NCBI RefSeq assembly: GCF_002197755.1
Contig: NZ_NHOT01000001.1
Coordinates: 434,001-498,000 of the forward strand
Source: Pedobacter sp. AJM
Lineage (GTDB): Bacteria > Bacteroidota > Bacteroidia > Sphingobacteriales > Sphingobacteriaceae
DNA length: 64,000 bases
Direction of reading: 5' to 3'
Below, piece after piece: positions 37,169 through 47,033 of this stretch (the first letter of the stretch is position 1; every line of letters begins with the position of its first letter). Made by a program: the position numbers and the translations under genes. The notes beneath the pieces are model-generated. The model ran no database searches and was not told where the DNA came from. It worked only from the letters and a program-made list of their open reading frames with translations.

Positions 37169-38599
37169 ATGAAACCTTTTCATTCGAGAACCAAAATTGT
37201 TGCCACGCTTGGCCCTGCATCGGCAAAACCAGACGTATTATATAGTATGTTTAACGCAGGTTTAGATGTTTGCCGTTTAAACTTTTCACACGGATCTCAG
37301 GCAGATCACCAGGCTGTTTTAGATACCATCAAAGATCTGAACAAAAAATATGACTATAATGTAGGAATCCTTGCCGATTTACAGGGGCCAAAAATCCGTA
37401 TTGGTTTAGTAAAAGAAGGCGGCATTAACCTGGTTAATGGCAAAACAACTGTTATTACAACTAATGAATGTATTGGTAATGAAGAAAGAATTTACATTAC
37501 CTACCAAAACTTTCCTCAGGATGTACAGGCTGGCGAAATCATCCTTTTAGATGATGGAAAGCTCCAAATGAAAGTGATTTCAACCAACTTGAAGGATGAA
37601 GTGGTTTGCGAAATTGTTCACGGTGGGATTCTGACTTCAAGAAAAGGCGTAAACCTTCCAAATACAAAAGTTTCTATTCCATCTTTAACACCAGAAGACA
37701 GGGAAAACCTTGAATTTGTTCTTCAAAATGATGTCGAATGGATTGGTTTATCTTTTGTGCGTAAAGCGGAAGATATTATTGAGCTTAAAAAGATCATTGC
37801 TGAACGTGGTAAAACTGCGCGTGTAATTGCTAAAATAGAGAAACCGGAAGCCATTGCAAACATTGATGAGATTATTGCAGTGACCGATGGAATTATGGTT
37901 GCCCGTGGCGACCTGGGTGTTGAATGTCCGATGGAAGAAGTGCCATTGTTACAGAAAATGATTGTGGCTAAATGTAGGGCAGCATCTAAACCTGTAATTG
38001 TGGCAACTCAAATGTTGGAAAGCATGATTACGACTCCCCGCCCTACCCGTGCGGAAGTAAATGATGTGGCTAACTCTGTTTTGGATGGTGCTGATGCGGT
38101 AATGTTAAGTGGTGAAACTTCGGTTGGAGAATTTCCATTGATCGTCATCGAAACGATGCAGAAAATTATTCAAAACATTGAGCAAAACAATTATCCTTTT
38201 AATCCGGATAAATTCTTAAAACCAAAATCTCCATCTTTCTTAAGTGACGCAATTTGCGACTCAGCTTGTTTCTTAGCTAAGCAAACCAATGCCGTTGGTA
38301 TTGTATCCATGACTTTAAGCGGTTATACTGCATTTGAAATTTCAAGTCACAGACCCGAAGCTTTAACCTTCATTTTCACCAGTAACAGATCTTTATTAAA
38401 CGCAGTTAGTTTACTTTGGGGAGTTAGAGGTTTTTACTATGATAAATGGGAAAGTACAGATAACACCATCATTGAGGTTAACGAATTCTTAAAAAGCAAG
38501 AAACTGGTTAAACAGGGTGATATCATTATCAATACGGCTGCGATTCCGATCGATGCAAAAGGTAAAACGAATATGTTAAAAATTACCGTTATAGATTAA
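37169..38599 (+). CDS. pyk: Pyruvate kinase
   Basis: A 476-residue glycolytic enzyme making pyruvate and ATP from phosphoenolpyruvate and ADP. The barrel contains TKIVATLGPASAKPD at the N-terminus, the signature IAKIEKPEAI (about 220), MVARGDLGVE and VATQMLESM. A C-terminal allosteric domain follows (about 350-476). The length is normal. A palindromic site, a -7 element and a leader hairpin lie in the 150 bases upstream, which suggests regulation. Confidence 0.96.
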   Translation: MKPFHSRTKIVATLGPASAKPDVLYSMFNAGLDVCRLNFSHGSQADHQAVLDTIKDLNKKYDYNVGILADLQGPKIRIGLVKEGGINLVNGKTTVITTNECIGNEERIYITYQNFPQDVQAGEIILLDDGKLQMKVISTNLKDEVVCEIVHGGILTSRKGVNLPNTKVSIPSLTPEDRENLEFVLQNDVEWIGLSFVRKAEDIIELKKIIAERGKTARVIAKIEKPEAIANIDEIIAVTDGIMVARGDLGVECPMEEVPLLQKMIVAKCRAASKPVIVATQMLESMITTPRPTRAEVNDVANSVLDGADAVMLSGETSVGEFPLIVIETMQKIIQNIEQNNYPFNPDKFLKPKSPSFLSDAICDSACFLAKQTNAVGIVSMTLSGYTAFEISSHRPEALTFIFTSNRSLLNAVSLLWGVRGFYYDKWESTDNTIIEVNEFLKSKKLVKQGDIIINTAAIPIDAKGKTNMLKITVID

Positions 38600-38619
38600 G
38601 TATAACTAATTTACTGCAG

Positions 38620-38651
38620 GGTGCTTCATTTAAAATGAAGCACCTTTTTTT
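38620..38651 (+). terminator. Terminator after pyk
   Basis: The 12-bp stem GGTGCTTCATTT/AAATGAAGCACC has a one-base centre and is followed by seven T, 20 bases behind the pyk stop. Confidence 0.85.
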
Positions 38652-38717
38652 ATGCCCATCCTCTACATATCCTGCAAATTGCTTATCCTTATCTACTGCT
38701 ATAAGAGGGAATTAAGC

Positions 38718-38786
38718 CGGACTTTGGGCGGATATGATTGTCATAAGTCCGACGAAACCCCGACTTAAGTCCGTCTAAAGTCCGTC
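38718..38786. repeat. GTCCG-rich intergenic repeat cluster
   Basis: Within 69 bases the motif (A)AGTCCG occurs three times directly and once inverted (CGGACTT at 38718), including the palindrome GACTTAAGTC. It looks like a degenerate copy of the short GTCCGA-type repeats common in Bacteroidota intergenic DNA. The rest of 38652-38943 holds no gene. Confidence 0.5.
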
Positions 38787-38943
38787 AAAACAGTTAAGCT
38801 TTTATAATGCTCTATATAGGAATAAGTTTATAATATGTCCGATACTATTTATACGGCTTTAGCTTTCCAAAAAATCAAGCAATTAAACAAATATCGCTTT
38901 ACAGAAGAATAAGTTCATCAGATCGAATTTATTGTCATTAATT

Positions 38944-38976
38944 TTTGTGGAGATATGAATAAAAAAATTACTTTTG
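38944..38976 (+). promoter_or_regulatory. Predicted promoter of tRNA-Ser
   Basis: TTTG (38944-38947) and TACTTTTG (38969-38976) are separated by 21 bases. The -7 element matches TAnnTTTG exactly and ends 15 bases before the tRNA. Confidence 0.5.
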
Positions 38977-38991
38977 CAGTCCGACAGACAC

Positions 38992-39077
<86 letters not shown>

Positions 39078-39239
39078 ATAAAAACGGTCAGTTTTAATCT
39101 GGCCATTTGTTCTTTTAAAACTATTTGTAATAACAATCAGGGAGTTATAGAAATATAACTAAAAAAACGGTTAGTTATGCGGATAAACGAGATATAGTTT
39201 CTATGTTTGCATCCCCGATAGGGAAATAAATGCCAAAAC

Positions 39240-39313
39240 GGAGTGGTAGTTCAGCTGGTTAGAATGCCTGCCTGTCACGCAGGAGGTCGCGGGTTCGAGT
39301 CCCGTCCATTCCG
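39240..39313 (+). tRNA. tRNA-Asp (GUC)
   Basis: The 74-base cloverleaf has acceptor stem GGAGTGG/CCATTCC (one G-U pair), an anticodon arm CCTGC-CTGTCAC-GCAGG with GTC, and a T arm around GGGTTCGAGTCCC. A -7-like TATGTTTG lies at 39202-39209. A decayed tyrosine integrase starts 245 bases downstream, so the 3' end may be an old attachment site. Confidence 0.96.
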
Positions 39314-39336
39314 CGAAAATAGTTTTAAATTCAACT

Positions 39337-39370
39337 AAAAACCTGTAAATTAAATATTTACAGGTTTTTT
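39337..39370 (+). terminator. Terminator after tRNA-Asp
   Basis: The 14-bp stem AAAAACCTGTAAAT/ATTTACAGGTTTTT with a five-base loop ends in T6, 23 bases behind the tRNA. Confidence 0.8.
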
Positions 39371-39558
39371 CGTTTTCTGGAAGCACCAAATTATTCATTT
39401 TTTCGCAAGAAAAAGGTGAGCAAGTCGGTGAGCACATTAAACGGTATCAATACTCACCAATTATAGCTTAAACAGTTGTTTATAAGCTAGTTCAATCATT
39501 AAACATCTTGACTGTAAGTGACAGAATTAACAATTTTGTTTCATTTTATTCATTTGTC

Positions 39559-40768
39559 ATGAGAACAAACATGAATCTGCTTTTTTATTTAAAAAAGCGC
39601 TCCACTTACAAAAACGGCCCAATAACCATTTACTTACGGTTTACAGTTGATGGACGACGAGCAGAAACCTCAACAGGAAAATCTTGCGATCCCAACCGCT
39701 GGAATGTACAGGCTGGGCGGGCCGCTGGTACCAAAGAAGATACCAGGGTTTTAAATGCTTATCTAGATAAGTTGTAGTCAAAGGCTCAGGAGCTTCACTA
39801 ATTAATGACGATAGGGAACGAAACCGTTACGGCAGAAACGGTTAAAAATCGTTTTATCGGAAAAGCTCTGCAACCACGGACTCTTGTTGCGGTTTTTGAA
39901 GATCACAACTTAAAAATGAAAAGCCTCATAGGTAGGGAATATGAAAGAAGTACACTTCAGCGCTATGAAACCTGCCTAATGCACGTTAAAGACTTTATGC
40001 AGTTAAATTATAATGTTTCAGATATTCCTGTTGTAAAAATCAACTTTACTTTCCTGGTTGATTTTGAATACTACCTCAGGAGTGTCCGCAACTGTGGCAA
40101 TAACTCTGCAATCAAATACATCAAAAACCTAGGTAAAATTGTCCGCATATGTTTAGGTAACGGCTGGCTGGCTGTTGATCCATATCTCAACTACAAGCCA
40201 AAACAAAATACCGTACACCGTGAGGTACTTACCAAAGAAGAGCTAAGCCGTATCAAAGAAAAGAAGTTCATTATGGAGAGGGTTGGTACGGTCAGGGATA
40301 TGTTTGTTTTCAGTTGTTATACAGGGCTTGCTTATGTAGATGTGTGTAAACTGAAACGCTCTGAACTGGTTAAAGGCACTGATGGCAATTTATGGATATA
40401 TACAAGCAGAAAGAAAACCGATACACTTTCACGGATCCCTGTGTTGCCAGCAGCTCTGGCCATAATTAAAGCTTATGAAAGCCATCCCCAGTGTATTGTT
40501 AAAGATACTTTGCTTCCCATGATGAGCAATCAGAAAATGAATGCTTATTTAAAAGAGATAGCAGACCTTTGCGATATCAGAAAGTTGTTGACTTTTCATA
40601 TTGCCAGGCATACCTTCGCCACTACGATAACACTTAACAATGGCGTACCTATAGAAAGCGTATCTAAGATTGATGGGACACACTAGCATAAAAACAACAC
40701 AGATTTACGCAAAGGTGCTGGATCATAAGATTAGTTCTGATATGCAGAAAATCATTGGGAAAGTATAG
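39559..40768 (+). pseudogene. Tyrosine site-specific integrase, inactivated
   Basis: The pieces together resemble a Bacteroidota mobile-element integrase of about 400 residues. The arm-binding domain is MNLLFYLKKRSTYKNGPITI, and the SAM-like core-binding domain runs about 39,950-40,190. The catalytic domain has SCYTGLAYVDVCKL, HIARHTFATT and, in another frame, the tyrosine segment KTTQIYAKVLDHK. Two in-frame stop codons (TAG at 39775, TAA at 39799) split the N-terminal region while the frame is otherwise kept; both could be C-to-T changes of glutamine codons. A one-base shift near 40,670-40,680 throws the last part, GHTSIKTTQIY, out of frame. It lies behind tRNA-Asp, the probable target. Confidence 0.88.
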
Positions 40769-40844
40769 TGACCTGAAATTTTTTAATTGAAAGGACTGTA
40801 TTATACGATGTTTTTCTTCAAATCTATCATTAAAAACCTTAAGC

Positions 40845-40880
40845 AAAAAAAGGATGCAACAGCGAGTGTTGCATCCTTTT
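40845..40880. terminator. Bidirectional terminator-like hairpin
   Basis: The stem AAAAGGATGCAACA/TGTTGCATCCTTTT with a GCGAG loop lies 77 bases behind the integrase remnant. Confidence 0.75.
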
Positions 40881-41173
40881 ATCTAAATTAACGCTCTCAA
40901 TCTATGATTGATGCAAGGCTCTCACCCCTTGCTTTCGCAATGTATAAATATTAATTTAATGTTGTAATATTACTGTCTAATTGGTTTTTGAAGCTATCAG
41001 GAATTTAAATTACGTACACTTTCGCCGATTAATAAATTATAAATAGGGTGGTATTATGAGATTCCAAAATCCACATGGAACTGAATTATATCTAACAGGA
41101 AGAGTTTCCCAAAAACTTGTATTACAAAACAAAGTTTATTAAATTGAGAGAAGAACGTTTTATTGATACAAAA
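40881..41173. other. Intergenic region upstream of the serine recombinase
   Basis: About 290 AT-rich bases. A short frame of 28 codons at 41056-41142 (starting MRFQNPHGTELYLTGR) has a coding look but no recognised family; it may be a truncated gene start left by recombination. Nothing else is visible. Confidence 0.3.
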
Positions 41174-41887
41174 ATGAGGATAGGATACGCCAGGGTTTCT
41201 ACCAAAGAACAAAATTTAAATCTGCAAATTGAAGCACTCGAAAAAGCGGGGTGTGAAATCATCTTTAGGGAAACAATTTCCGGAGCAACGAAGGTTCGCC
41301 CTGAACTCGATAAGATGATTGCTCAACTTCGTAAAGGGGATGAATTACTTGTTTGGAGATTGGACCGTTTGGGAAGAAGCTTAAAACATATTATTGATTT
41401 AGTCCTAAGTTTGAGTGAAGAAGGAATTATCATTAAGGGTTTAACCAATGGGGTTGATACGTCAACAATTAATGGTAGGCTCTTTTTAAATATAATGGCT
41501 TCATTAGCTGACTACGAGAGAGAACTAATCAGAGAAAGAACTAAGGCTGGTTTAGAATCTGCAAGGGCAAGAGGAAGAATGGGTGGTAGACCAAAAGGTT
41601 TTTCGAAAGATACCATTTTTAAGTTGTTGGTTATGCGCTCGGTTTATAAAGACCTAGATAAAACACCAGAACAAATTTATAAAGGGCTTCAATTAACCAG
41701 AGCAACATTTTACCGCTATGCTAAAATTCTAGATTCACACACCAATGAGGAAATAAAAAACTTCAGAAGAAATAGAAACGATCGTTTTGTTCCATCCAAC
41801 GGACGCTGTAATAAAAAATCTCTCCACCCAATTACAATTTCTTTAAAGTCAACGGTTGGAATCGAAAAAGGCGGATCGTCAAAATGA
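41174..41887 (+). CDS. Serine recombinase (resolvase/invertase family) with odd C-terminus
   Basis: A 237-residue protein. Residues 1-140 are a resolvase catalytic domain with the nucleophile Ser9 (IGYARVSTKEQNLNLQ), the arginines in VWRLDRLGRSLKH, and the E-helix start LADYERELIRERTKAGLESA. A Hin-like helix-turn-helix follows (about 145-185, ending LTRATFYRYAKIL). Normal resolvases stop there. The last 50 residues are low in family character and lie antisense to the 3' end of the gene at 41716-42138, so they are probably read-through after the native stop was lost. I chose the ATG at 41174; an in-frame start at 41117 adds 19 residues. Likely part of an integrated element. Confidence 0.88.
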   Translation: MRIGYARVSTKEQNLNLQIEALEKAGCEIIFRETISGATKVRPELDKMIAQLRKGDELLVWRLDRLGRSLKHIIDLVLSLSEEGIIIKGLTNGVDTSTINGRLFLNIMASLADYERELIRERTKAGLESARARGRMGGRPKGFSKDTIFKLLVMRSVYKDLDKTPEQIYKGLQLTRATFYRYAKILDSHTNEEIKNFRRNRNDRFVPSNGRCNKKSLHPITISLKSTVGIEKGGSSK

Positions 41888-42138
41888 TAAAAAATCACAT
41901 TGTTCTGATAAATGAGAATAGAAATTACTTCATTCCCATTTTCAAATTCACTGTTAGAGTCTAATAGAGCTTGTTCAATATCAGGAAGAAGATTTTCAGT
42001 AATGTGCCTACTATTCCATCCATATAAAAATAGAGATAAATATCCCTCTTCCATAATAGGAAATTTATCTATTTTATTAAATTTATCTATCCTATTTTCA
42101 AAATTTATTTTGTATTTATTTATTATTTCTTTTCTCAT
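41716..42138 (-). CDS. Small unknown protein, immunity-like
   Basis: 140 residues, soluble, acidic in the middle and AT-rich in its codons. It starts MRKEIINKYKINFENRIDK and has a central LFLYGWNSRHITENLLPDIE and a VDFKEIVIGWRDFL segment. I do not recognise the family. The size, composition and the neighbouring recombinase and similar-sized gene recall orphan immunity proteins of toxin systems; this is inference only. Its last 57 codons overlap the recombinase tail in a convergent arrangement, so one of the two 3' ends has been altered. Confidence 0.55.
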   Translation of the reverse strand: MRKEIINKYKINFENRIDKFNKIDKFPIMEEGYLSLFLYGWNSRHITENLLPDIEQALLDSNSEFENGNEVISILIYQNNVIFYHFDDPPFSIPTVDFKEIVIGWRDFLLQRPLDGTKRSFLFLLKFFISSLVCESRILA

Positions 42139-42284
42139 ATCTAATTATTTAAATGATCTTTTAAAATAAACAAAGATGAAAGATTGGCTAAAAATACTTG
42201 AGGCTTTTCAGGCCGATATGCTTCCAAACTAATGTTATGAACTGATTTTGAGATTTTACTAGGTGTTCCTTAGTAAATACCAGA

Positions 42285-42641
42285 TTACATTGATGAAATG
42301 TTGTTTTTAATGATGCTCTTATGATTTATTGAAATATAATCTATAAAAAATGATACTTCACTTTCTGATTCAAACTCCCCTTCAAAAATGCTGAGTCGCC
42401 CCATTGATTCATTTTCCTCACAAATAAAGATTGGCACATTCTCACTGATAAATCTCGCAAGTCCATAACTTCCAAAGAGAGAAGATTCAGAAAGGTCATT
42501 TTTGGTTCGAATATGAACCTGATGAATTAAGTTATTGGATTGAACTTCACAATATATTGGAGAAATATTAAGTATTAAATACCGCTCATCAATTTTGTGA
42601 TAACTATCTAAATAATATGGCCTATAGTCGACGCTGATCAT
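42285..42641 (-). CDS. Small unknown protein
   Basis: 118 residues, soluble, starting MISVDYRPYYLDSYHKIDER, with many beta-prone stretches (RYLILNISPIYCEV) and an acidic C-terminal half. No family is recognised. It is on the same strand as the gene at 41716-42138, 146 bases upstream, and resembles it in size and composition. The pair could be accessory genes carried with the recombinase. Confidence 0.5.
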   Translation of the reverse strand: MISVDYRPYYLDSYHKIDERYLILNISPIYCEVQSNNLIHQVHIRTKNDLSESSLFGSYGLARFISENVPIFICEENESMGRLSIFEGEFESESEVSFFIDYISINHKSIIKNNISSM

Positions 42642-43124
42642 TATCTGCTTTTACCAAAAATACTAATAATTTCATAAGCGATGTAAATAAATGTAACTTC
42701 CGAATGATTAAGTAGAATCTCATTTTTTAACGGAAAGTCTATGGATAATTGATTTTTGTTATTTCCTACGGAGAAAATTGATGCCAGATAATAAGCTGAT
42801 TATTAAAAAAGTGGAAAGGCTTCAAGCTTGATTTTCAGTAGTCGAAATGATTTATTCGGCTACTAAAATAAAAATATCGAATCAATAGAATCTCTTAAAA
42901 AACGAATATTTTTACTTGATAATTTTTTTTATCAAAAACTCATAATCAAAAACGTGCTAAACCTATTTGATTAGTGGAATGAGTTTCTGATAATTGGTAA
43001 AACAGAAACATATAAATTAGGCTGTTATTAAACGAAATTTAATCATTTAAAGCAATATTAAGAGTCGATTAAATTATCAACTAACCAGGGAATAGTGAAA
43101 ATATGAATTAATCCCGTTAATATC
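42642..43124. other. Intergenic region with two hairpin elements
   Basis: 483 AT-rich bases without a gene. A hairpin AGTAGTCGAA/TTCGGCTACT (one mismatch) sits at 42837-42864, and a longer palindromic repeat shared with 59711-59776 sits at 42928-42994. Confidence 0.45.
42928..42994. repeat. Dispersed palindromic repeat, copy 1
   Basis: The arms TTTATCAAAAACTCAT and ATGAGTTTCTGATAAT are near-complementary over 16 bases. The inner 35 bases begin with a further ATCAAAAAC. A copy with the same arms, length and orientation lies at 59711-59776, 16.8 kb away. Confidence 0.65.
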
Positions 43125-44351
43125 CTATTTTAAGGCTTTGAGCTTAGCGGCAGTTTCAGGGTAATCTAAAATTGATAAAGCTTTAATGTAATACTTTTTA
43201 GCCTCTTCTTTTTCTCCCTTAGCTGAATGATAATCACCCAAAGCATCATACACGTTGAAACTATATGGGTAGTTTATTTCATTCATTCGAAAGAAATGAT
43301 ATGCAGATTCGAATTTATTAGCTCTTAAAAAAGCATAACCCATATTATTGACTATACTTTCTGAGGGTAGTATTTCATAGCCCATTGATTTAGATATTTG
43401 TTTGTATCCGGATTTCAATGCTTCTAGGATTGTTTTGTCTTCTATAGAAGTGCTAAATAAATCGTAATTGTCAACAGACAGGAAGTTATAGTCTCTAAAA
43501 ATATAATGAAGCCCATCATACTCGCTGATAAAAGGTGCCATATTATGCCCCTCCTCTTCATAATATTTAATTTTCCAAAGTAATTTTCTATTGCCATTTT
43601 GTTGTAGGGCGCTTTTCAATCTGTCCATGGCAAGAGCAGCATCATTAAAAGGAGTTGCGGTTTTTCTAGCTTCCGCAGTGTCAAACTTTTTTTTGAAACC
43701 ATTAGCAACTGAGATAAAGACGTTTTTATTATCAAACTTTTTATCAGATACTATATGCTCTGCTTCTTTTGACAGCTTAGAATTATCATACCATAAGGCA
43801 GGATCTATTGAAATATACGAATTAAATAATTCGGTATGCTTCAATAGTGTGTTAATAACAAAAAGCCCACCTAAAGAATGTCCTATCAACATACGGTATG
43901 GTGCAGTTGAATATTTCGATTCAATTTCAGGAATCAGTTCGTTCTGCAGAAAAAGCGTAAATTTTTCTCCTCCACCTGATGATTTGGCTGAGACGCTGTC
44001 TAAAAATATTCCTGAGGTTATATGTGTTGGAGTAAAATCTCTTATCCTATCAATGTTTGGTATAGCTACAATAATACACTCCTGAAAAACCCTTAGTGAA
44101 ACCATGTTTTCCATCATAGCTGCAAGTCCCTGAAAATGTTGTTCCCCATCTAACAAGTAAATGACTGGATATTTTTGTTTGCCCAAGGTTTTCTCGGATG
44201 CACTTTCTGGAAGATATACAAAATATGGCCTTTCTTCTCCGAGAATCTTTGAATAGGTTTTGTATATTTTGCCTATTGAAATATCATTTTTTTCTTGTGA
44301 ATAGCTAATTATTGTTGTTAGAAAAAATAACAAAAAAAGATAATTTTTCAT
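43125..44351 (-). CDS. Exported alpha/beta-hydrolase (esterase D-like) with C-terminal TPR
   Basis: A 408-residue protein with a signal peptide (1-18). The hydrolase domain (about 25-290) contains the nucleophile Ser159 in IGHSLGG, the strand YPVIYLLDGEQHF, and a late EEGHNMAP with a candidate catalytic histidine. It resembles the putative esterase family (IroE/BesA-like, PF00756), whose members cleave siderophore esters or simple esters. The C-terminal 80 residues contain a TPR-type helix pair (FNVYDALGDYHSAKGEKEEAKKYYIKAL). The substrate is unknown. No siderophore gene is adjacent. Confidence 0.85.
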   Translation of the reverse strand: MKNYLFLLFFLTTIISYSQEKNDISIGKIYKTYSKILGEERPYFVYLPESASEKTLGKQKYPVIYLLDGEQHFQGLAAMMENMVSLRVFQECIIVAIPNIDRIRDFTPTHITSGIFLDSVSAKSSGGGEKFTLFLQNELIPEIESKYSTAPYRMLIGHSLGGLFVINTLLKHTELFNSYISIDPALWYDNSKLSKEAEHIVSDKKFDNKNVFISVANGFKKKFDTAEARKTATPFNDAALAMDRLKSALQQNGNRKLLWKIKYYEEEGHNMAPFISEYDGLHYIFRDYNFLSVDNYDLFSTSIEDKTILEALKSGYKQISKSMGYEILPSESIVNNMGYAFLRANKFESAYHFFRMNEINYPYSFNVYDALGDYHSAKGEKEEAKKYYIKALSILDYPETAAKLKALK

Positions 44352-44805
44352 ATGGGTTTATATTGGCTTTCAAAAAGACCGTATTAGATTGGAAATGTTA
44401 CGCAACATACTAAATTAAAAACACGATGAGCAAATGAATCTATTGTTATCAGGAAACGGTGGATTTTTGATAGGAGGTAATTTTTTTTGTGATTTATCTT
44501 CTCACAAAACGAAAGTATCCATCCCCTACTGAATATTTTCTTTCAGCTGTAAATTTATGCGCCGCTTACGGCAAAGAGAAAAAGAATCTATAAAATCGAA
44601 CATCAACAGGTGTCAAGTATTAACGAATAATCATCTAACTACGTAGCTAATTTAAGCACCCGGTCTGAAATAAATCTAATATTCTATTAGACTAAATTAC
44701 ATTAAACCGGTTTCAGAACACTCTTAGGAACCAATACTTTGTATTAAGGAATATAATTATTAGGTTAGGCAATAATCCTATCGGTTCAATCCGAATTAAT
44801 AAAAG
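44352..44805. other. Intergenic region between the esterase and the S41 peptidase
   Basis: 454 AT-rich bases that separate two divergent genes and presumably hold their promoters. I see no reading frame, terminator or repeat. Confidence 0.35.
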
Positions 44806-47033
44806 ATGGCGAAATATTGTTTACTTTTTTTTCTTATTTTATTTTCCGGATTTAATAAGTCCCCTGATCACAACAACGGATCCGAGTCTGTAGACCAAAC
44901 CAGCTCACTTCCCTCCGGATCGTCATTTCAGGCACCAAATTACAGCAGTATCAAATTAGATTCGATTACAAAATATGAGGGAAATACAGCTTGTCGATTC
45001 AGAATTCGATTGAATTTAATACCCCACAAGAAGTCGGTAACTATTTTTACGTAAAGGCAGATGAAAAGTCCAGCAAGGAGGAAGGTTCGATCGAGTTGAG
45101 AGGATTTATAAAAATGGACGAAATTGGAGGTGACTATGCTGGATTATGGTTGAAGTTGGAATTAGAAGATGGACAACTAGCATTTGTTGATACAAAGCAT
45201 GTGGGCAGCCATGATTGGGCAGAATATCGTATCAAACTCCCGTACTCCAAAAAAATAAAGGAGATAGCTTATGGAGGAATTCTAGCTGGGGTTGGCAAAG
45301 TCTGGTTTGATAAGTTTCAACTTTATAAGGATGGGAAGCCGATGTATAACTTAAGGCGCATTGCTCCAAAAAAAGCTCAATTAGATACTTCCTATCTAAA
45401 TGGTTCAGGCATAACCAATATCCAGATCAATGCCAACAACATTACCAATCTCGCCATCGTTGGACAGGTATGGGGATTTTTGAAGTACCACCACCCATAT
45501 GCTGGTAGCGGAGAGGTGAACTGGGATGGCGAATTATTCAAAATCTTAGTCAATACACGTAATTGTAATAATCTTCGCGAATTAAGTCACGCCCTTGAAG
45601 CTTATATAGATTCCCTTCCTAAGGTGAAAACGTGTGATAACTGTAAAATGCCATCTGCTTCCGAAGTGTTAATGGCTCCGGACTTTGGGGATCTTTTTAC
45701 AGGAAAAACGCTATCAGCGAGTTTAACAAACAAACTTAGGTACATTCAGCAAAACAAGTCGGATAAACAGAATTATTGGGTGAAAAAAGAACCAAGCCTG
45801 GGATACCCTCTATTTGTCAACGAAAAAAGCTACGATCAGATGTTGCTTCCCGACACAGGGTATAGGCTACTATCTTTATTTCGATATTGGTCTATCATAA
45901 ATTATTATTCGCCATACAGAAACATTACAGAAAAACACTGGAACCAGGTTCTGAAAGATTTCATTCCGCAATTTGTAGCTGCCAGGAACGCCGAAGAATA
46001 TACACTTGCAACATTAAAACTTATAGCGACAATTAAAGACACTCATGCAAACATCTTCAATAATTATCCAACCTTAGAATCAATCAAGGGTAAATATCGA
46101 GTTCCTTTTAGATCCGAGTTTGTCGAAAACAAGCTGATCGTAAGCGGATACCGTACCGACACTTTAGCTATTCAAGATAAGGTTAAAATAGGGGATATTA
46201 TTGTCTCGATCAACGGAGAAAGAATTGAAAAGCTTGTTAAGAAGTATTTGCCCATTACACCAGCATCCAATTACGACACACAATTGAGAGATTTGCCATG
46301 GAACTATTTGATGAGAAGTAATGACGAAGAAATGCAGTTTGTGGTTAAACGAGACGGAAAGGTAATCAAACTAAACATCCCAACGCTTAAGGGTAAATCG
46401 ACTTATACATCGCCTGAACAAAAGGAAAAAGGGGCATATTATTTAATCAACGATCAGATTGGCTATGTTAATGCAGGTAGATATCTGAATTCGGAGTTGG
46501 CACTAATGGAAAAAATGTTTGCAAAAACCAAGGGGATAATTGTAGACCTGCGAGAATATCCGTCTGACTTTATGCCTTACACCTTTGCAAGCTACATTAA
46601 ATCATTCAAAAGTATGTTTTTAAAGTGGTCTGCGGTAGACTATTCAAATCCAGGTACATTCGTCATCACTGATTCAGCGTATAGCGGACCTTCAAAAAAT
46701 GGCGAATCATATAACGGGAAGGTGGTTGTGATTGTCAATTCAGACACGCAGAGCCAGGGAGAGTTCACAACAATGGCACTCCAGAGTTCACCAAACGTTA
46801 GTGTAATTGGAAGTCAAACGGCAGGTGCAGATGGTGAAGTAACCACTATTGTCCTTCCAGGTGGCATTTACAACAGGATATCAAGTAAAGGTGTATTTTA
46901 CCCGGATAATTCGCCAACTCAGGGTACCGGAGTGAAAATCGATTTTATTGTAAAACCAACAATTAAAGGGATAATTGACAGAAAGGATGAATTATTAGAG
47001 AGAGCTGTATCCGGGATTTCTGAAATAAAATGA
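44806..47033 (+). pseudogene. S41-family (C-terminal processing-type) peptidase with a frameshift
   Basis: Two overlapping frames make one protein of about 740 residues. The first (44806-45054) carries the signal-like start MAKYCLLFFLILFSGF. The second (open from 44991) continues with KYSLSIQNSIEF, a jelly-roll-like domain, a PDZ domain (IGDIIVSINGERIEKLV) and the S41 core with NSDTQSQGEFTTMALQ (the serine of SQGEF as candidate nucleophile) and GSQTAGADGEVT. Adding one base at the GGG of 44979-44981 would join the frames (YEG then KYSLS), so a single-base deletion is likely. The protein would be periplasmic. Without correction only an 82-residue peptide is made, unless the downstream frame starts at the TTG of 44991. 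Confidence 0.8.

Noticed and set aside
39201..39437. Open frame over tRNA-Asp
   Set aside because: It is antisense translation of the tRNA gene and its terminator.
39240..44800. Second attachment site matching the tRNA-Asp 3' end
   Set aside because: No repeat of the T-arm and acceptor sequence was found downstream within the window, so the island border is not defined.
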